Source of the DNA: Pseudomonas hygromyciniae
GTDB lineage: Bacteria > Pseudomonadota > Gammaproteobacteria > Pseudomonadales > Pseudomonadaceae
DNA length: 64,000 bases
NCBI RefSeq assembly: GCF_016925675.1
Contig: NZ_CP070506.1
Span: forward strand, 5,640,501-5,704,500
Reading direction: 5' to 3'
Positions 10,194-19,646 of this stretch are shown here, in pieces. The notes beneath the pieces were generated by a model. The model had not been told where the DNA came from. It saw only the letters and a program-made list of their open reading frames with translations, and ran no database searches. A program made the position numbers and the translations under genes. Position 1 is the stretch's first letter; every line of letters begins with the position of its first letter.

Positions 10194-10630
10194 TGGCCTT
10201 GCGACTGATCCTCGGATTTGACTACGGCACCAAGCAGATCGGTGTTGCCGTGGGCCAGGTCATCACCGGCCAGGCCCGCGAGCTGTGTACCTTGAAGGCG
10301 CAAAACGGCATACCGGACTGGAATCAGGTCGAAGCCCTGATCAAGGAGTGGAAGCCGGACGCGGTGGTGGTCGGCCTGCCGTTGAACATGGACGGCACCC
10401 CCAGCGACATGTGCCTGCGCGCCGAAAAGTTCGCCCGCCGCCTCAACGGCCGCTACAACCTGCCCTTCTATACCCACGATGAACGCCTGACCACCTTTGA
10501 GGCCAAGGGTGAGCGGCGCGATCGTGGCGGGCAGAAAGGCAGCTACCGCGACAACCCGGTCGACGCCATTGCCGCCGCCTTGCTGTTGCAGGGTTGGCTG
10601 GATGAAAACACCGCTTTATTTGAATCCTGA
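10193..10630 (+). CDS. ruvX: YqgF/RuvX, pre-16S rRNA nuclease
   Basis: 145-aa RNase H-fold protein. The family's catalytic motifs are present: LGFDYGTKQIGVAVG near the N-terminus, VVVGLPLNMDG in the middle, and DERLTT plus the late Asp in DNPVDAIAA. Known family role: maturation of the 16S rRNA 5' end; an older proposal was a Holliday-junction resolvase. It begins inside the algH stop codon. Confidence 0.94.
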   Translation: MALRLILGFDYGTKQIGVAVGQVITGQARELCTLKAQNGIPDWNQVEALIKEWKPDAVVVGLPLNMDGTPSDMCLRAEKFARRLNGRYNLPFYTHDERLTTFEAKGERRDRGGQKGSYRDNPVDAIAAALLLQGWLDENTALFES

Positions 10631-10632
10631 CT

Positions 10633-10650
10633 GACGCGGCTTGCCGCGTC
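10633..10650 (+). terminator. Possible weak terminator after ruvX
   Basis: A 7-bp perfect stem (GACGCGG / CCGCGTC) with a CTTG loop lies 2 bp after the ruvX stop and is followed by TTCTT. The U tract is poor, so attenuation or read-through into pyrR is possible. Confidence 0.45.
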
Positions 10651-10712
10651 TTCTTACGTTTGAGCCCGGACTTTGTCAGCGTCACGCTGCCCGAGCCCTT
10701 GAAGGAGCCACC

Positions 10713-11219
10713 ATGAGCCTGCCCAATCCCGCCGAACTGATCCGTCAGATGGCGACGAGCCTCACGACCCATCTGCAACACCGCGCCATCAGCGAGCCGC
10801 GTTTCATCGGCATCCGTACCGGTGGTGTGTGGGTCGCCCAGGCGTTGCTGCAAGAGCTGGGCAGCGACTCGCCCCTGGGCACCCTGGATGTGTCCTTCTA
10901 CCGCGATGACTTCAGCCAGAACGGCCTGCACCCGCAAGTGCGCCCGTCTGCGCTGCCCTTTGAAATCGAAGGCCAGCACCTGGTGCTGATTGATGATGTG
11001 CTGATGAGCGGCCGCACCATCCGTGCCGCCATGAACGAGCTGTTCGACTACGGCCGCCCGGCCAGCATCACCCTGGTCTGCCTGCTCGACCTCGAAGCTG
11101 GCGAACTGCCGATCAGCCCGGATGTGGTGGGTGCCACCCTGTCGCTTTCAGCCCAACAGCGGGTAAAATTGTCCGGTCCCACGCCGCTCGAACTCGAACT
11201 GCAAGACCTCGCCCTTTAA
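10713..11219 (+). CDS. pyrR: PyrR, bifunctional pyr regulator / uracil phosphoribosyltransferase
   Basis: 168-aa phosphoribosyltransferase-fold protein. The PRPP-binding motif [17 protein letters not shown] (about residues 91-107) is intact. It is the first gene of a pyrR-pyrB-pyrC' operon. In Gram-positive bacteria PyrR regulates by RNA attenuation; I see no PyrR-binding antiterminator leader here, so its regulatory role is uncertain. Start ATG 10713 has a strong GAAGGAG site; the longer frame is rejected. Confidence 0.94.
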   Translation: MSLPNPAELIRQMATSLTTHLQHRAISEPRFIGIRTGGVWVAQALLQELGSDSPLGTLDVSFYRDDFSQNGLHPQVRPSALPFEIEGQHLVLIDDVLMSGRTIRAAMNELFDYGRPASITLVCLLDLEAGELPISPDVVGATLSLSAQQRVKLSGPTPLELELQDLAL

Positions 11220-11243
11220 ACCGCCTTGTAAAGAGTCCCCGCG

Positions 11244-12248
11244 ATGACGCCTCTAGATGCCAAGCGCCCGCTGCAGCTCAACGCTCAGGGCCAGCTGCAA
11301 CACTTCCTGTCCCTCGACGGCCTGCCCCGCGAATTGCTCACCGAAATCCTCGACACTGCCGACTCGTTCCTTGAAGTCGGCGGCCGGGCGGTGAAGAAAG
11401 TCCCGCTGCTGCGCGGCAAAACCATTTGCAACGTGTTCTTCGAGAACTCGACGCGCACCCGCACCACCTTCGAGCTGGCGGCCCAACGCCTGTCAGCCGA
11501 CGTGATCACCCTGAACGTCTCCACCTCGTCGGCGAGCAAGGGCGAAACCCTGCTCGACACCCTGCGCAACCTGGAGGCCATGGCGGCCGACATGTTCGTG
11601 GTGCGCCATGGCGACTCGGGCGCGGCGCACTTTATCGCCGAGCACGTGTGCCCGCAGGTGGCGATCATCAACGGCGGCGATGGCCGTCACGCCCACCCGA
11701 CCCAGGGCATGCTCGACATGCTCACCATCCGTCGGCACAAGGGCGGCTTTGAAAACCTCTCGGTGGCCATCGTCGGCGACATCCTGCACTCGCGGGTGGC
11801 ACGCTCGAACATGCTGGCCCTGAAAACCCTCGGCTGCCCGGATATCCGCGTGATCGCGCCGAAAACCCTGCTGCCTATCGGCATCGAGCAATACGGGGTC
11901 AAGGTCTACACCGACATGACCGAAGGCCTGAAGGATGTCGATGTGGTGATCATGCTGCGCCTGCAACGCGAGCGCATGGCCGGTGGCCTGCTACCCAGCG
12001 AAGGCGAGTTCTACCGTCTGTTCGGCCTGACCACCGCGCGTCTGGCCGGCGCCAAGCCGGATGCGATTGTCATGCACCCTGGCCCGATCAACCGTGGGGT
12101 GGAGATTGAGTCGGCGGTGGCCGACGGCCCGCACTCGGTGATTCTCAACCAGGTCACCTACGGCATCGCGGTGCGCATGGCCGTACTGTCCATGGCCATG
12201 AGCGGGCAAACTGCCCAACGTCAATTCGAGCAGGAGAACGCCCAGTGA
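11244..12248 (+). CDS. pyrB: Aspartate carbamoyltransferase catalytic subunit
   Basis: 334-aa enzyme joining carbamoyl phosphate and aspartate, the committed step of pyrimidine synthesis. The carbamoyl-phosphate motif STRTRTTFE (about residues 69-77), [12 protein letters not shown] and [10 protein letters not shown] are present. In pseudomonads the subunit is longer than in E. coli and forms a dodecamer with the inactive dihydroorotase encoded next. Its TGA overlaps the GTG start of that gene (GTGA). Confidence 0.97.
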   Translation: MTPLDAKRPLQLNAQGQLQHFLSLDGLPRELLTEILDTADSFLEVGGRAVKKVPLLRGKTICNVFFENSTRTRTTFELAAQRLSADVITLNVSTSSASKGETLLDTLRNLEAMAADMFVVRHGDSGAAHFIAEHVCPQVAIINGGDGRHAHPTQGMLDMLTIRRHKGGFENLSVAIVGDILHSRVARSNMLALKTLGCPDIRVIAPKTLLPIGIEQYGVKVYTDMTEGLKDVDVVIMLRLQRERMAGGLLPSEGEFYRLFGLTTARLAGAKPDAIVMHPGPINRGVEIESAVADGPHSVILNQVTYGIAVRMAVLSMAMSGQTAQRQFEQENAQ

Positions 12249-13516
12249 AGCTCAGCATTCTCGGCGCCCGAGTCATCGATCCGGCCAGTGGCCTGGATCA
12301 AGTCACCGATCTGCACCTGGAAGCCGGCAAGATCATTGCCATCGGCGCCGCCCCCAATGGTTTCAACCCGGTCGAGAGCATCGACGCCAAAGGCCTGGTG
12401 GCCGCGCCCGGCCTGGTAGACCTGAACGTCGCCCTGCGCGAGCCGGGCTACAGCCGCAAAGGCAGCATCACCAGCGAAACCCGCGCCGCCGCTGCAGGTG
12501 GTGTCACCAGCCTGTGCTGCCCGCCGCAAACCAAACCGGTGCTGGACACCTCGGCCGTCGCCGAGCTGATCCTCGACCGCGCCCGCGAGGCCGGCAATTG
12601 CAAAGTGTTCCCCATCGGCGCCCTGAGCAAAGGCCTGGATGGCGAGCAACTGGCCGAGCTGATTGCCCTGCGTGACGCCGGTTGCGTGGCCTTCGGCAAT
12701 GGCCTGGAGAGTTTTCGCAGCACCCGCACCCTGTGCCGGGCCCTGGAATACGCCGCCACCTTCGATCTGACCGTGATCTTCCACTCCCAAGACCATGACC
12801 TGGCCGAAGGCGGCCTGGCCCACGAAGGCCCCACCGCCAGCTTCCTCGGTCTTGCGGGCATCCCGGAAACCGCAGAAACCGTAGCCTTGGCCCGTGACCT
12901 GCTATTGGTGGAACAAAGCGGCGTACGCGCCCACTTCAGCCAACTGACCAGCGCCCGCGGCGTGGCCTTGATTGCCCAGGCCCAGGCCCGTGGCTTGCCG
13001 GTGACCGCTGATGTGGCGCTGTACCAGTTGATCCTGACGGATGAGGCGCTGATCGACTTCTCCAGCCTGTACCACGTGCAACCGCCCCTGCGCACCCGCG
13101 CCGACCGTGATGGTTTGCGGGCGGCGGTGAAGTCGGGGGTGGTTTCGGCGATCTCCAGCCATCACCAGCCCCACGAGCGGGATGCCAAGCTGGCACCATT
13201 TGGCGCGACAGAGCCTGGGATCAGCAGCGTCGAACTGCTGCTCCCGTTGGCGATGACCTTGGTGGAGGATGGTTTGCTGGACCTGCCAACATTGCTCGCA
13301 CGCCTGAGCTCAGGCCCAGCGCAAGCGCTGCGCCTGCCGGCGGGCAAGCTGGCAGTGGGTTCGGCGGCAGATCTGGTGCTGTTTGATCCGGCCAGCTCCA
13401 CCGTCGCTGGCGAGCAGTGGTTGTCCAGGGGTGAAAACTGCCCGTTCATCGGCCATAGCTTGCCGGCAACTGTGCGCTACACCTTGGTGGATGGGCGGAT
13501 CAGCTACCAGGCTTGA
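12245..13516 (+). CDS. pyrX: Non-catalytic dihydroorotase-like subunit (PyrC')
   Basis: 423-aa amidohydrolase-fold protein. In active dihydroorotases the first metal motif reads DxHxHLREPG; here it reads [10 protein letters not shown] (about residues 58-67), so both metal-binding histidines are replaced. It is therefore predicted to be inactive and to serve as a structural partner of aspartate carbamoyltransferase, as known for Pseudomonas PyrC'. GTG start with a 4-bp overlap with pyrB supports obligate co-translation. A real pyrC must be elsewhere. Confidence 0.95.
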   Translation: MKLSILGARVIDPASGLDQVTDLHLEAGKIIAIGAAPNGFNPVESIDAKGLVAAPGLVDLNVALREPGYSRKGSITSETRAAAAGGVTSLCCPPQTKPVLDTSAVAELILDRAREAGNCKVFPIGALSKGLDGEQLAELIALRDAGCVAFGNGLESFRSTRTLCRALEYAATFDLTVIFHSQDHDLAEGGLAHEGPTASFLGLAGIPETAETVALARDLLLVEQSGVRAHFSQLTSARGVALIAQAQARGLPVTADVALYQLILTDEALIDFSSLYHVQPPLRTRADRDGLRAAVKSGVVSAISSHHQPHERDAKLAPFGATEPGISSVELLLPLAMTLVEDGLLDLPTLLARLSSGPAQALRLPAGKLAVGSAADLVLFDPASSTVAGEQWLSRGENCPFIGHSLPATVRYTLVDGRISYQA

Positions 13517-13542
13517 TCCAGAACTGAAGCGGGCACAATCAA

Positions 13543-13634
13543 ATGTGGGAGCGGGCTTGCTCGCGAAAGCGGTATATCAGTTAACAAATAGGTCGACTGA
13601 TGCACCGCTTTCGCGAGCAAGCCCGCCCCCACAA
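13543..13634. repeat. REPIN, family A
   Basis: Family A arms (GTGGGAGCGGGCTTGCTCGCG and complement) flank a ~45-bp AT-richer spacer, between the convergent pyrC' and TM2 genes. The right arm has one change (GCCCGCCCCCAC). Confidence 0.82.
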
Positions 13635-13660
13635 TTAGATCCTCACAAGGCTGGAGCTGA

Positions 13661-14089
13661 TCAGCGCCCGCCCAACCGCTCGGCATTGCGGATCGAGATC
13701 TGCGTGTTCAGCGTCCAGAAGTCATACAGCACCCCAATCAGGAACAAGCCACCGGTCACCAGGTACAACAGGCCGGTGAGCCATTTGCCCTGATACATCC
13801 GGTGCAAGCCAAACACCCCAAGAAACGCCAACAAAATCCAGGCCACGTTGTATTCAATGGGCCCAGCGGTAAAACGCAGGTCGGCTTCGCGGTCCATTGC
13901 CGGGATCAGAAACAGGTCGATCAACCAGCCAATACCCAGCAAACCAAAGGTGAAGAACCAGATAGTCCCGGTCACCGGCTTGCCGTAATAGAAGCGGTGC
14001 GCTCCGGTAAAACCGAAGATCCAGAGCAGGTAACCGATCATCTTGCTGTGGGTGTCCTGTTGCGAAACATCCTGTCGATAGGTGTTCAT
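13661..14089 (-). CDS. TM2-domain membrane protein
   Basis: 142-aa protein with two TM2-like repeats: GAHRFYYGKPVTG (about residues 29-41) and GLHRMYQGKWLTG (about 94-106), each with flanking membrane segments, four in all. TM2 proteins are small bacterial membrane proteins without a settled function. It stands alone between pyrC' and the nlpC gene; the P. aeruginosa genes I recall at this locus (including pilU) are not here. Confidence 0.85.
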   Translation of the reverse strand: MNTYRQDVSQQDTHSKMIGYLLWIFGFTGAHRFYYGKPVTGTIWFFTFGLLGIGWLIDLFLIPAMDREADLRFTAGPIEYNVAWILLAFLGVFGLHRMYQGKWLTGLLYLVTGGLFLIGVLYDFWTLNTQISIRNAERLGGR

Positions 14090-14338
14090 GAATGACCTCT
14101 TTTGCCTCGATAGATAAATATTTCTGGTTTCTTTGTGACTTTTTTACAGGCACCCGACGTACGGCAAATGGTATCGTCCCTTCCCTCAAAGCCTTATGCC
14201 ACCTGACTTGTGTAGGACAATTGCGACAGTTCGTCGCGGTTTTCCTGATTTTGACGTCAAGGTTCAGTCGACAAACGGCCTGAGAAAGACACTAAAAGCT
14301 GTTATAAAGTTGCGCGCAAACCAACAAGAGCCTGCCTT

Positions 14339-14974
14339 ATGCGACCATTTTTAAAGACATGGCTAACCATTTGCCTATTGATGCCACTGGCCGCCCACGC
14401 CACCAATCGTGAGCAACGACTTCCGAACGTTAATGGTTTCACCCCTAAAGTCCACGCTACTACCAGCTCCGCCAAATCGGTAAAACTCACCGTCAAGCGC
14501 CCGACTCAAGTGAGCAAGGCCCACGGTAAAGCAGTTTCCGGCCTGGTAGCGAGCAATAACCAGCAAAGCAGCAAAGTCCTCAGCCGTGCCGTCAACGTGC
14601 TCGGTACGCCTTATCGTTGGGGCGGCAGCAGCCCAAGTAAAGGCTTTGATTGCAGCGGCCTGGTGAAATACGCCTTCAACGATGTAGCTGCGGTGGATTT
14701 GCCACGCACCTCCAATGCAATGGCCAGTGGCCACGGGCAGAAGGTTGATCGCAAGGATTTGAAGCCCGGCGACCTATTGTTCTTCAAGCTCAAGAGCCGC
14801 CAGGTCAACCATGTAGCCATCTACCTGGGCAACGACCGTTTTATCCACGCGCCACGCCGTGGCAAGTCGGTCAGCATCGACACCCTGAAAAAGCCGTTCT
14901 GGAACAAGAACTACGTGATTGCCAAGCGCGTACTGCCTAAAGAGCAGAACAACCTGCGCATTGTGCAACGCTGA
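14339..14974 (+). CDS. NlpC/P60 family cell-wall peptidase
   Basis: 211-aa exported protein with an N-terminal signal peptide (FLKTWLTICLLMPLAAHA). The C-terminal half is an NlpC/P60 (C40) domain with catalytic Cys105 in GFDCSGLVKYAF, His158 in VNHVAIYLG and His170 in FIHAP. This family cleaves gamma-D-Glu-meso-diaminopimelate bonds in peptidoglycan stem peptides. A TATAAAGT sequence at 14304-14311 could be its -10 box. Confidence 0.92.
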   Translation: MRPFLKTWLTICLLMPLAAHATNREQRLPNVNGFTPKVHATTSSAKSVKLTVKRPTQVSKAHGKAVSGLVASNNQQSSKVLSRAVNVLGTPYRWGGSSPSKGFDCSGLVKYAFNDVAAVDLPRTSNAMASGHGQKVDRKDLKPGDLLFFKLKSRQVNHVAIYLGNDRFIHAPRRGKSVSIDTLKKPFWNKNYVIAKRVLPKEQNNLRIVQR

Positions 14975-14998
14975 TTCAAGGCTCAAATGCGGTAACAC

Positions 14999-15090
14999 AT
15001 GTGGGAGCGGGCTTGCTCGCGAATGCAATAGATCAGCCACCAAAGAGGGTGACTGACACACCGCATTCGCGAGCAAGCCCGCTCCCACAT
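14999..15090. repeat. REPIN, family A
   Basis: Inverted repeat between the convergent nlpC gene and pilT. Both arms are near-perfect (GTGGGAGCGGGCTTGCTCGCG). It sits where a shared terminator would be expected. Confidence 0.85.
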
Positions 15091-15114
15091 TTGATTTTTA
15101 TTGCCCGCAAGACC

Positions 15115-16149
15115 TCATATGTCGGTGGGCACCCTCGCCTTCTGCTGCGCCTCTTCGCGGCTGACCAGCCCCTGGCTGACCAACCCCTTCAAGCTCATAT
15201 CCAACGTCTTCATCCCCAGCGCCCCTCCCGTCTGGATCGCCGAGTACAACTGCGCCACCTTGTCCTCGCGGATCAGGTTACGGATCGCCGGTGTACCGAG
15301 CATGATTTCATGGGCCGCCACGCGCCCGCCGCCAACTTTCTTCAATAACACCTGGGACACCACCGCCTGCAGCGACTCCGAGAGCATCGAACGGACCATG
15401 GCCTTTTCCCCCGCCGGGAACACATCCACCAGACGATCCACGGTCTTTGCCGCCGAACTGGTGTGCAGGGTGCCAAACACCAGGTGCCCGGTTTCAGCCG
15501 CCGTCAGGGCCAGGCGGATGGTTTCCAGGTCGCGCAACTCGCCGACCAGGATCACATCCGGGTCTTCGCGCAGCGCAGAACGCAGGGCGGCGGAGAAACT
15601 GTGGGTATCGCGATGCACCTGGCGCTGGCTGATCAGCGCCTTGCACGGCTCATGGACAAATTCGATAGGGTCCTCAAGGGTCAGGATGTGTTGCTGACGG
15701 CTGTTGTTGAGGTAATCGATCATCGCCGCCAGGGTGGTGGACTTGCCCGAGCCCGTGGCCCCGGTCACCAGCACCAGCCCCCTGGGCAGTTCGGCGATAC
15801 GCCGGAACACATCGCCCAGCCCCAGGGTTTCCAGGCTCTGCACCCGGGAGGGAATCGCGCGAAACACCGCGCCCATGCCCCGATGCTGCTGGAACACGTT
15901 GGCGCGAAAGCGCGCCACACCGGGCAACTCGAAGGCAAAATCCGTTTCAAGAGATGTTTCGAAATCCTTTTGCTGGTGTTTATTCAGGATCGGGCCGAGC
16001 AAGTCCGCTACTTGCGTAGCGCTCAATGAGGGCCAATCGAGTGGCACGACCTCGCCATCGACTCGCATCCTCGGCGCCAACCCTGCCGACAGATGCAGGT
16101 CAGAGGCGCCCCGGCTGACGCTTGCGGTCAGCAGTTCAGTGATGTCCAT
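15115..16149 (-). CDS. pilT: PilT, type IV pilus retraction ATPase
   Basis: 344-aa secretion-type ATPase that depolymerises pili. Walker A GATGSGKST at residues 130-138 (Lys136), Asp box ILTLEDPIEF, Walker B VILVGELRD and His box GTLHTSSA are all intact, and so is the C-terminal AIRNLIRE motif linked to retraction. Start ATG 16149 gives the family N-terminus MDITELL; the longer frame to 16404 overlaps divergent yggS. No pilU follows, unlike P. aeruginosa. Confidence 0.96.
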   Translation of the reverse strand: MDITELLTASVSRGASDLHLSAGLAPRMRVDGEVVPLDWPSLSATQVADLLGPILNKHQQKDFETSLETDFAFELPGVARFRANVFQQHRGMGAVFRAIPSRVQSLETLGLGDVFRRIAELPRGLVLVTGATGSGKSTTLAAMIDYLNNSRQQHILTLEDPIEFVHEPCKALISQRQVHRDTHSFSAALRSALREDPDVILVGELRDLETIRLALTAAETGHLVFGTLHTSSAAKTVDRLVDVFPAGEKAMVRSMLSESLQAVVSQVLLKKVGGGRVAAHEIMLGTPAIRNLIREDKVAQLYSAIQTGGALGMKTLDMSLKGLVSQGLVSREEAQQKARVPTDI

Positions 16150-16206
16150 AGGGCTATCCATTTCCAGTAGAATGCCGCGGACTCCATATCCACGGGCGCA
16201 ACTTGA

Positions 16207-16893
16207 ATGTCGACCATAGCAGACAATATTGGCCTGGTTAGTCAGCGGATCCGTGCTGCGGCCCAGGCCGTGCAACGTGATGAATCGAGCGTGCATTTGC
16301 TGGCGGTCAGCAAGACCAAGCCCGCGCAAGCCGTGCGCGAAGCCTATGCCGCCGGGATGCGCGACTTCGGCGAGAACTACTTGCAGGAAGCCCTCGGCAA
16401 ACAAGCCGAATTAACCGACCTGCCCTTGAGTTGGCACTTCATCGGCCCCATTCAATCGAACAAGACGCGCGCTATCGCCGAGAACTTCGCTTGGGTGCAT
16501 TCCGTGGACCGCCTGAAAATCGCCCAACGCCTGTCCGAGCAACGCCCGGCCGACCTGCCGCCGCTCAATATCTGCATTCAGGTCAATGTCAGTGGCGAAG
16601 CCAGCAAGTCCGGCTGTACACCCGCCGATTTGCCAGCACTGGCCGAGGCGATCCAGGCCCTGCCGCGCTTGAAGCTGCGGGGCCTGATGGCGATCCCCGA
16701 GCCCACCGACGACCGTGCACAGCAAGATGCGGCGTTTGCGAGGGTGCGTGACTTGCAAGCGAGCCTGAACCTGGGGCTCGACACACTCTCCATGGGCATG
16801 AGCCATGACCTTGAGTCGGCCATTGCCCAAGGGGCCACGTGGGTGCGGATCGGTACCGCCCTGTTTGGTGCCCGCGACTACGGCCAGCCATGA
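16207..16893 (+). CDS. yggS: YggS, pyridoxal-phosphate homeostasis protein
   Basis: 228-aa PLP-binding protein (COG0325 type) with the PLP-lysine motif LLAVSKTKP (about residues 32-40) and FGENYLQEA. It keeps PLP and amino-acid pools in balance. Divergent from pilT with a 57-bp gap, and 33 bp upstream of proC, so a yggS-proC-yggT operon is likely, an order conserved in many proteobacteria. Confidence 0.95.
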   Translation: MSTIADNIGLVSQRIRAAAQAVQRDESSVHLLAVSKTKPAQAVREAYAAGMRDFGENYLQEALGKQAELTDLPLSWHFIGPIQSNKTRAIAENFAWVHSVDRLKIAQRLSEQRPADLPPLNICIQVNVSGEASKSGCTPADLPALAEAIQALPRLKLRGLMAIPEPTDDRAQQDAAFARVRDLQASLNLGLDTLSMGMSHDLESAIAQGATWVRIGTALFGARDYGQP

Positions 16894-16926
16894 AATGGCT
16901 GACTTCCATCTGAGTAAGGACCTGTC

Positions 16927-17745
16927 ATGAGCAGCACGCGTATAGCCTTTATCGGCGCCGGTAACATGGCGGCCAGCCTGATCGGCGGCCTGCGGGCCAA
17001 GGGCCTGGAAGCTTCGCAGATTCGTGCCAGCGATCCGGGTGCCGAAACCCGCGCCCGGGTGAGCGCCGAGCACGGTATCGAAACCTTCGCCGACAACGCC
17101 GAGGCCATCCAGGGCGTCGATGTGATCGTGCTGGCAGTCAAGCCACAGGCCATGAAGGCCGTGTGCGAAGCGCTGCGCCCAAGCCTGGCACCGCAGCAAC
17201 TGGTGGTGTCGATTGCCGCCGGCATCAATTGCGCCAGCATGAACAACTGGCTCGGCGCCCAGCCCATCGTGCGTTGCATGCCCAATACGCCTTCACTGCT
17301 GCGCCAAGGCGTGAGCGGCCTATACGCCACCACCCAAGTGAGCGCCGAGCAACGTGAGCAGGCCCAGGAGCTGTTGTCGGCCGTGGGCGTGGCCCTGTGG
17401 CTGGACGAAGAACAGCAACTGGACGCCGTCACGGCAGTGTCCGGCAGTGGCCCGGCGTATTTCTTCCTGCTGGTCGAAGCCATGACCGCCGCTGGCGTGA
17501 AGCTGGGCCTACCACGGGAAATCGCCGAGCAACTGACTCAGCAAACCGCCCTCGGCGCCGCGCATATGGTGGTGTCCAGCGATGTGGACGCAGCCGAGTT
17601 GCGGCGTCGCGTGACCTCGCCCAATGGCACCACACAAGCTGCCATCGAATCGTTCCAGGCTGGGGGCTTTGAAGCCCTGGTCGAAAAAGCACTGGGTGCC
17701 GCCGCGCACCGCTCGGCCGAACTGGCCGAACAACTGGGTCAATAA
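16927..17745 (+). CDS. proC: Pyrroline-5-carboxylate reductase
   Basis: 272-aa NAD(P)H enzyme for the last step of proline synthesis. N-terminal Rossmann motif FIGAGNMAASLIGG and the C-terminal ProC signature with TSPNGTTQAAIE are present. Length matches the family. Followed by yggT after 9 bp. Confidence 0.97.
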   Translation: MSSTRIAFIGAGNMAASLIGGLRAKGLEASQIRASDPGAETRARVSAEHGIETFADNAEAIQGVDVIVLAVKPQAMKAVCEALRPSLAPQQLVVSIAAGINCASMNNWLGAQPIVRCMPNTPSLLRQGVSGLYATTQVSAEQREQAQELLSAVGVALWLDEEQQLDAVTAVSGSGPAYFFLLVEAMTAAGVKLGLPREIAEQLTQQTALGAAHMVVSSDVDAAELRRRVTSPNGTTQAAIESFQAGGFEALVEKALGAAAHRSAELAEQLGQ

Positions 17746-17754
17746 GGAGCCAAT

Positions 17755-18345
17755 ATGATTGGTTTGAACACCGCAGCCGTCTACGTGCTGCAAACCCTCG
17801 GCAGCCTGTATCTGCTGATCGTGCTGTTGCGTTTTGTCCTGCAACTGGTACGCGCCAACTTCTACAACCCGCTCTGCCAATTCGCCGTGAAGGCCACCCA
17901 GCCGCTGCTCAAGCCGTTGCGCCGGGTGATCCCGAGCCTGTTCGGCCTGGACATGTCGTCGCTGGTGCTGGCGATCCTGGTGCAACTGGCGCTGATGGCC
18001 CTGACGCTGCTGCTGACCTACGGCACCATGGGCAACTTCCTGCAACTGCTGGTCTGGGCCGTGATCGGCGTAACCGCGCTGTTCCTGAAGATTTTCTTCT
18101 TCGCCCTGATCATCAGCGTCATCCTGTCCTGGGTCGCACCGGGCAGCCATAACCCTGGCGCCGAACTGGTCAACCAGATCTGCGAGCCGGCCCTGGCGCC
18201 GTTCCGCAAGATCCTGCCGAACCTCGGCGGCCTGGATATCTCGCCGATCCTCGCGTTCATGGTGCTCAAGCTCCTGGACATGCTGGTGATCAACAACCTG
18301 GCGGCGATGACCATGATGCCGGACATCCTGCGCCTGCTGATCTGA
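17755..18345 (+). CDS. yggT: YggT family integral membrane protein
   Basis: 196-aa protein with two YGGT domains. Hydrophobic segments lie near residues 8-30, 60-100 and 105-130, and a last one near 165-185. The duplicated R(F/V)LSWVxP-like element appears as ILSWVAPG. Role unresolved; linked in other bacteria to osmotic or division-related functions by context only. Confidence 0.92.
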   Translation: MIGLNTAAVYVLQTLGSLYLLIVLLRFVLQLVRANFYNPLCQFAVKATQPLLKPLRRVIPSLFGLDMSSLVLAILVQLALMALTLLLTYGTMGNFLQLLVWAVIGVTALFLKIFFFALIISVILSWVAPGSHNPGAELVNQICEPALAPFRKILPNLGGLDISPILAFMVLKLLDMLVINNLAAMTMMPDILRLLI

Positions 18346-18370
18346 CCGGCCCGCACCTGGTATAGATATC

Positions 18371-18397
18371 TGTGGGAGCTGGCTTGCCAGCTCCCAC
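18371..18397 (+). terminator. REP-derived terminator after yggT
   Basis: An 11-bp perfect stem (GTGGGAGCTGG / CCAGCTCCCAC) with a CTTG loop is followed directly by TTTTTT. It is a lone REP-like hairpin that meets all criteria for a Rho-independent terminator. Confidence 0.8.
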
Positions 18398-18499
18398 TTT
18401 TTTGTAACTGTGTCTTGAAGTGAATCCATGCAGGCCTTTGCTTGCCGCTAGCCCCCCCGCTCTTTAGACTTACGCCTCATTTAAACGAGAGCAGGGTCG

Positions 18500-19639
18500 A
18501 TGCCAGCTGCCTTCCCCCCCGATTCTGTTGGACTGGTCGTGCCCCAAGTGGCGCATTTCAGCGAACCCCTGGCCCTGGCCTGCGGTCGATCGCTGCCGGC
18601 CTATGACCTGATCTATGAAACCTACGGCGAGTTGAACGCCACGGCCAGCAATGCCGTGCTGATCTGTCACGCCCTGTCCGGCCATCACCATGCCGCCGGT
18701 TACCACAGCGCCGACGAGCGCAAGCCCGGCTGGTGGGACAGTTGCATCGGCCCCGGCAAGCCCATCGACACCAACAAGTTCTTTGTGGTCAGCCTGAACA
18801 ACCTCGGCGGTTGCAATGGTTCCACCGGCCCCAGCAGCCTCAACCCGGAAACCGGCAAGCCGTTCGGTGCCGACTTCCCGGTACTGACCGTGGAAGACTG
18901 GGTGCACAGCCAGGCGCGCCTGGCCGACCTGCTGGGCATCCAGCAATGGGCCGCCGTGATCGGTGGCAGCCTGGGCGGCATGCAGGCCCTGCAATGGACC
19001 ATCACCTACCCGGATCGCGTGCGCCATTGCCTGGCCATCGCCTCGGCCCCCAAGTTATCGGCGCAGAACATCGCCTTCAACGAAGTGGCGCGCCAGGCAA
19101 TCCTCACCGACCCCGAGTTCCACGGTGGTTCGTTCCAGGAAGCCGGGGTGATCCCCAAGCGCGGCTTGATGCTGGCGCGGATGGTCGGGCATATCACCTA
19201 CCTGTCCGATGACTCCATGGGCGAGAAATTCGGCCGCGGGCTCAAGAGCGAGAAGCTCAACTACGACTTCCACAGCGTCGAATTCCAGGTTGAAAGCTAC
19301 CTGCGTTACCAGGGCGAGGAGTTCTCCGGGCGTTTTGACGCCAACACCTACCTGCTGATGACCAAGGCCCTGGACTACTTCGACCCGGCGGCAAACTTTG
19401 ATGACGACCTGGCGAAGACCTTCGAGGGTGCCAGCGCCAAGTTCTGCGTGATGTCGTTCACCACCGACTGGCGCTTCTCCCCGGCCCGCTCGCGGGAACT
19501 GGTGGATGCGCTGATGGCCGCCCGCAAAGACGTGTGCTACCTGGAGATCGATGCACCGCAAGGCCACGACGCCTTCCTGATCCCGATCCCGCGCTACCTG
19601 CAGGCGTTCAGCAACTACATGAACCGCATTACATTGTGA
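18500..19639 (+). CDS. metX: Homoserine O-acyltransferase MetX
   Basis: 379-aa alpha/beta-hydrolase-fold enzyme that acylates homoserine at the start of methionine synthesis. Nucleophile Ser157 in GGSLGGMQ, and the terminal His in APQGHDAF, are present, with [11 protein letters not shown] near residue 110. In pseudomonads the MetX family enzyme is known to prefer succinyl-CoA; sequence alone does not let me settle acetyl versus succinyl here. Paired with metW 7 bp downstream. Confidence 0.95.
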   Translation: MPAAFPPDSVGLVVPQVAHFSEPLALACGRSLPAYDLIYETYGELNATASNAVLICHALSGHHHAAGYHSADERKPGWWDSCIGPGKPIDTNKFFVVSLNNLGGCNGSTGPSSLNPETGKPFGADFPVLTVEDWVHSQARLADLLGIQQWAAVIGGSLGGMQALQWTITYPDRVRHCLAIASAPKLSAQNIAFNEVARQAILTDPEFHGGSFQEAGVIPKRGLMLARMVGHITYLSDDSMGEKFGRGLKSEKLNYDFHSVEFQVESYLRYQGEEFSGRFDANTYLLMTKALDYFDPAANFDDDLAKTFEGASAKFCVMSFTTDWRFSPARSRELVDALMAARKDVCYLEIDAPQGHDAFLIPIPRYLQAFSNYMNRITL

Positions 19640-19646
19640 GAAAGCC

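Noticed and set aside
18346..18499. SAM riboswitch before metX
   Set aside because: The leader holds a simple REP-type terminator hairpin and no multi-stem SAM motif that I can find.
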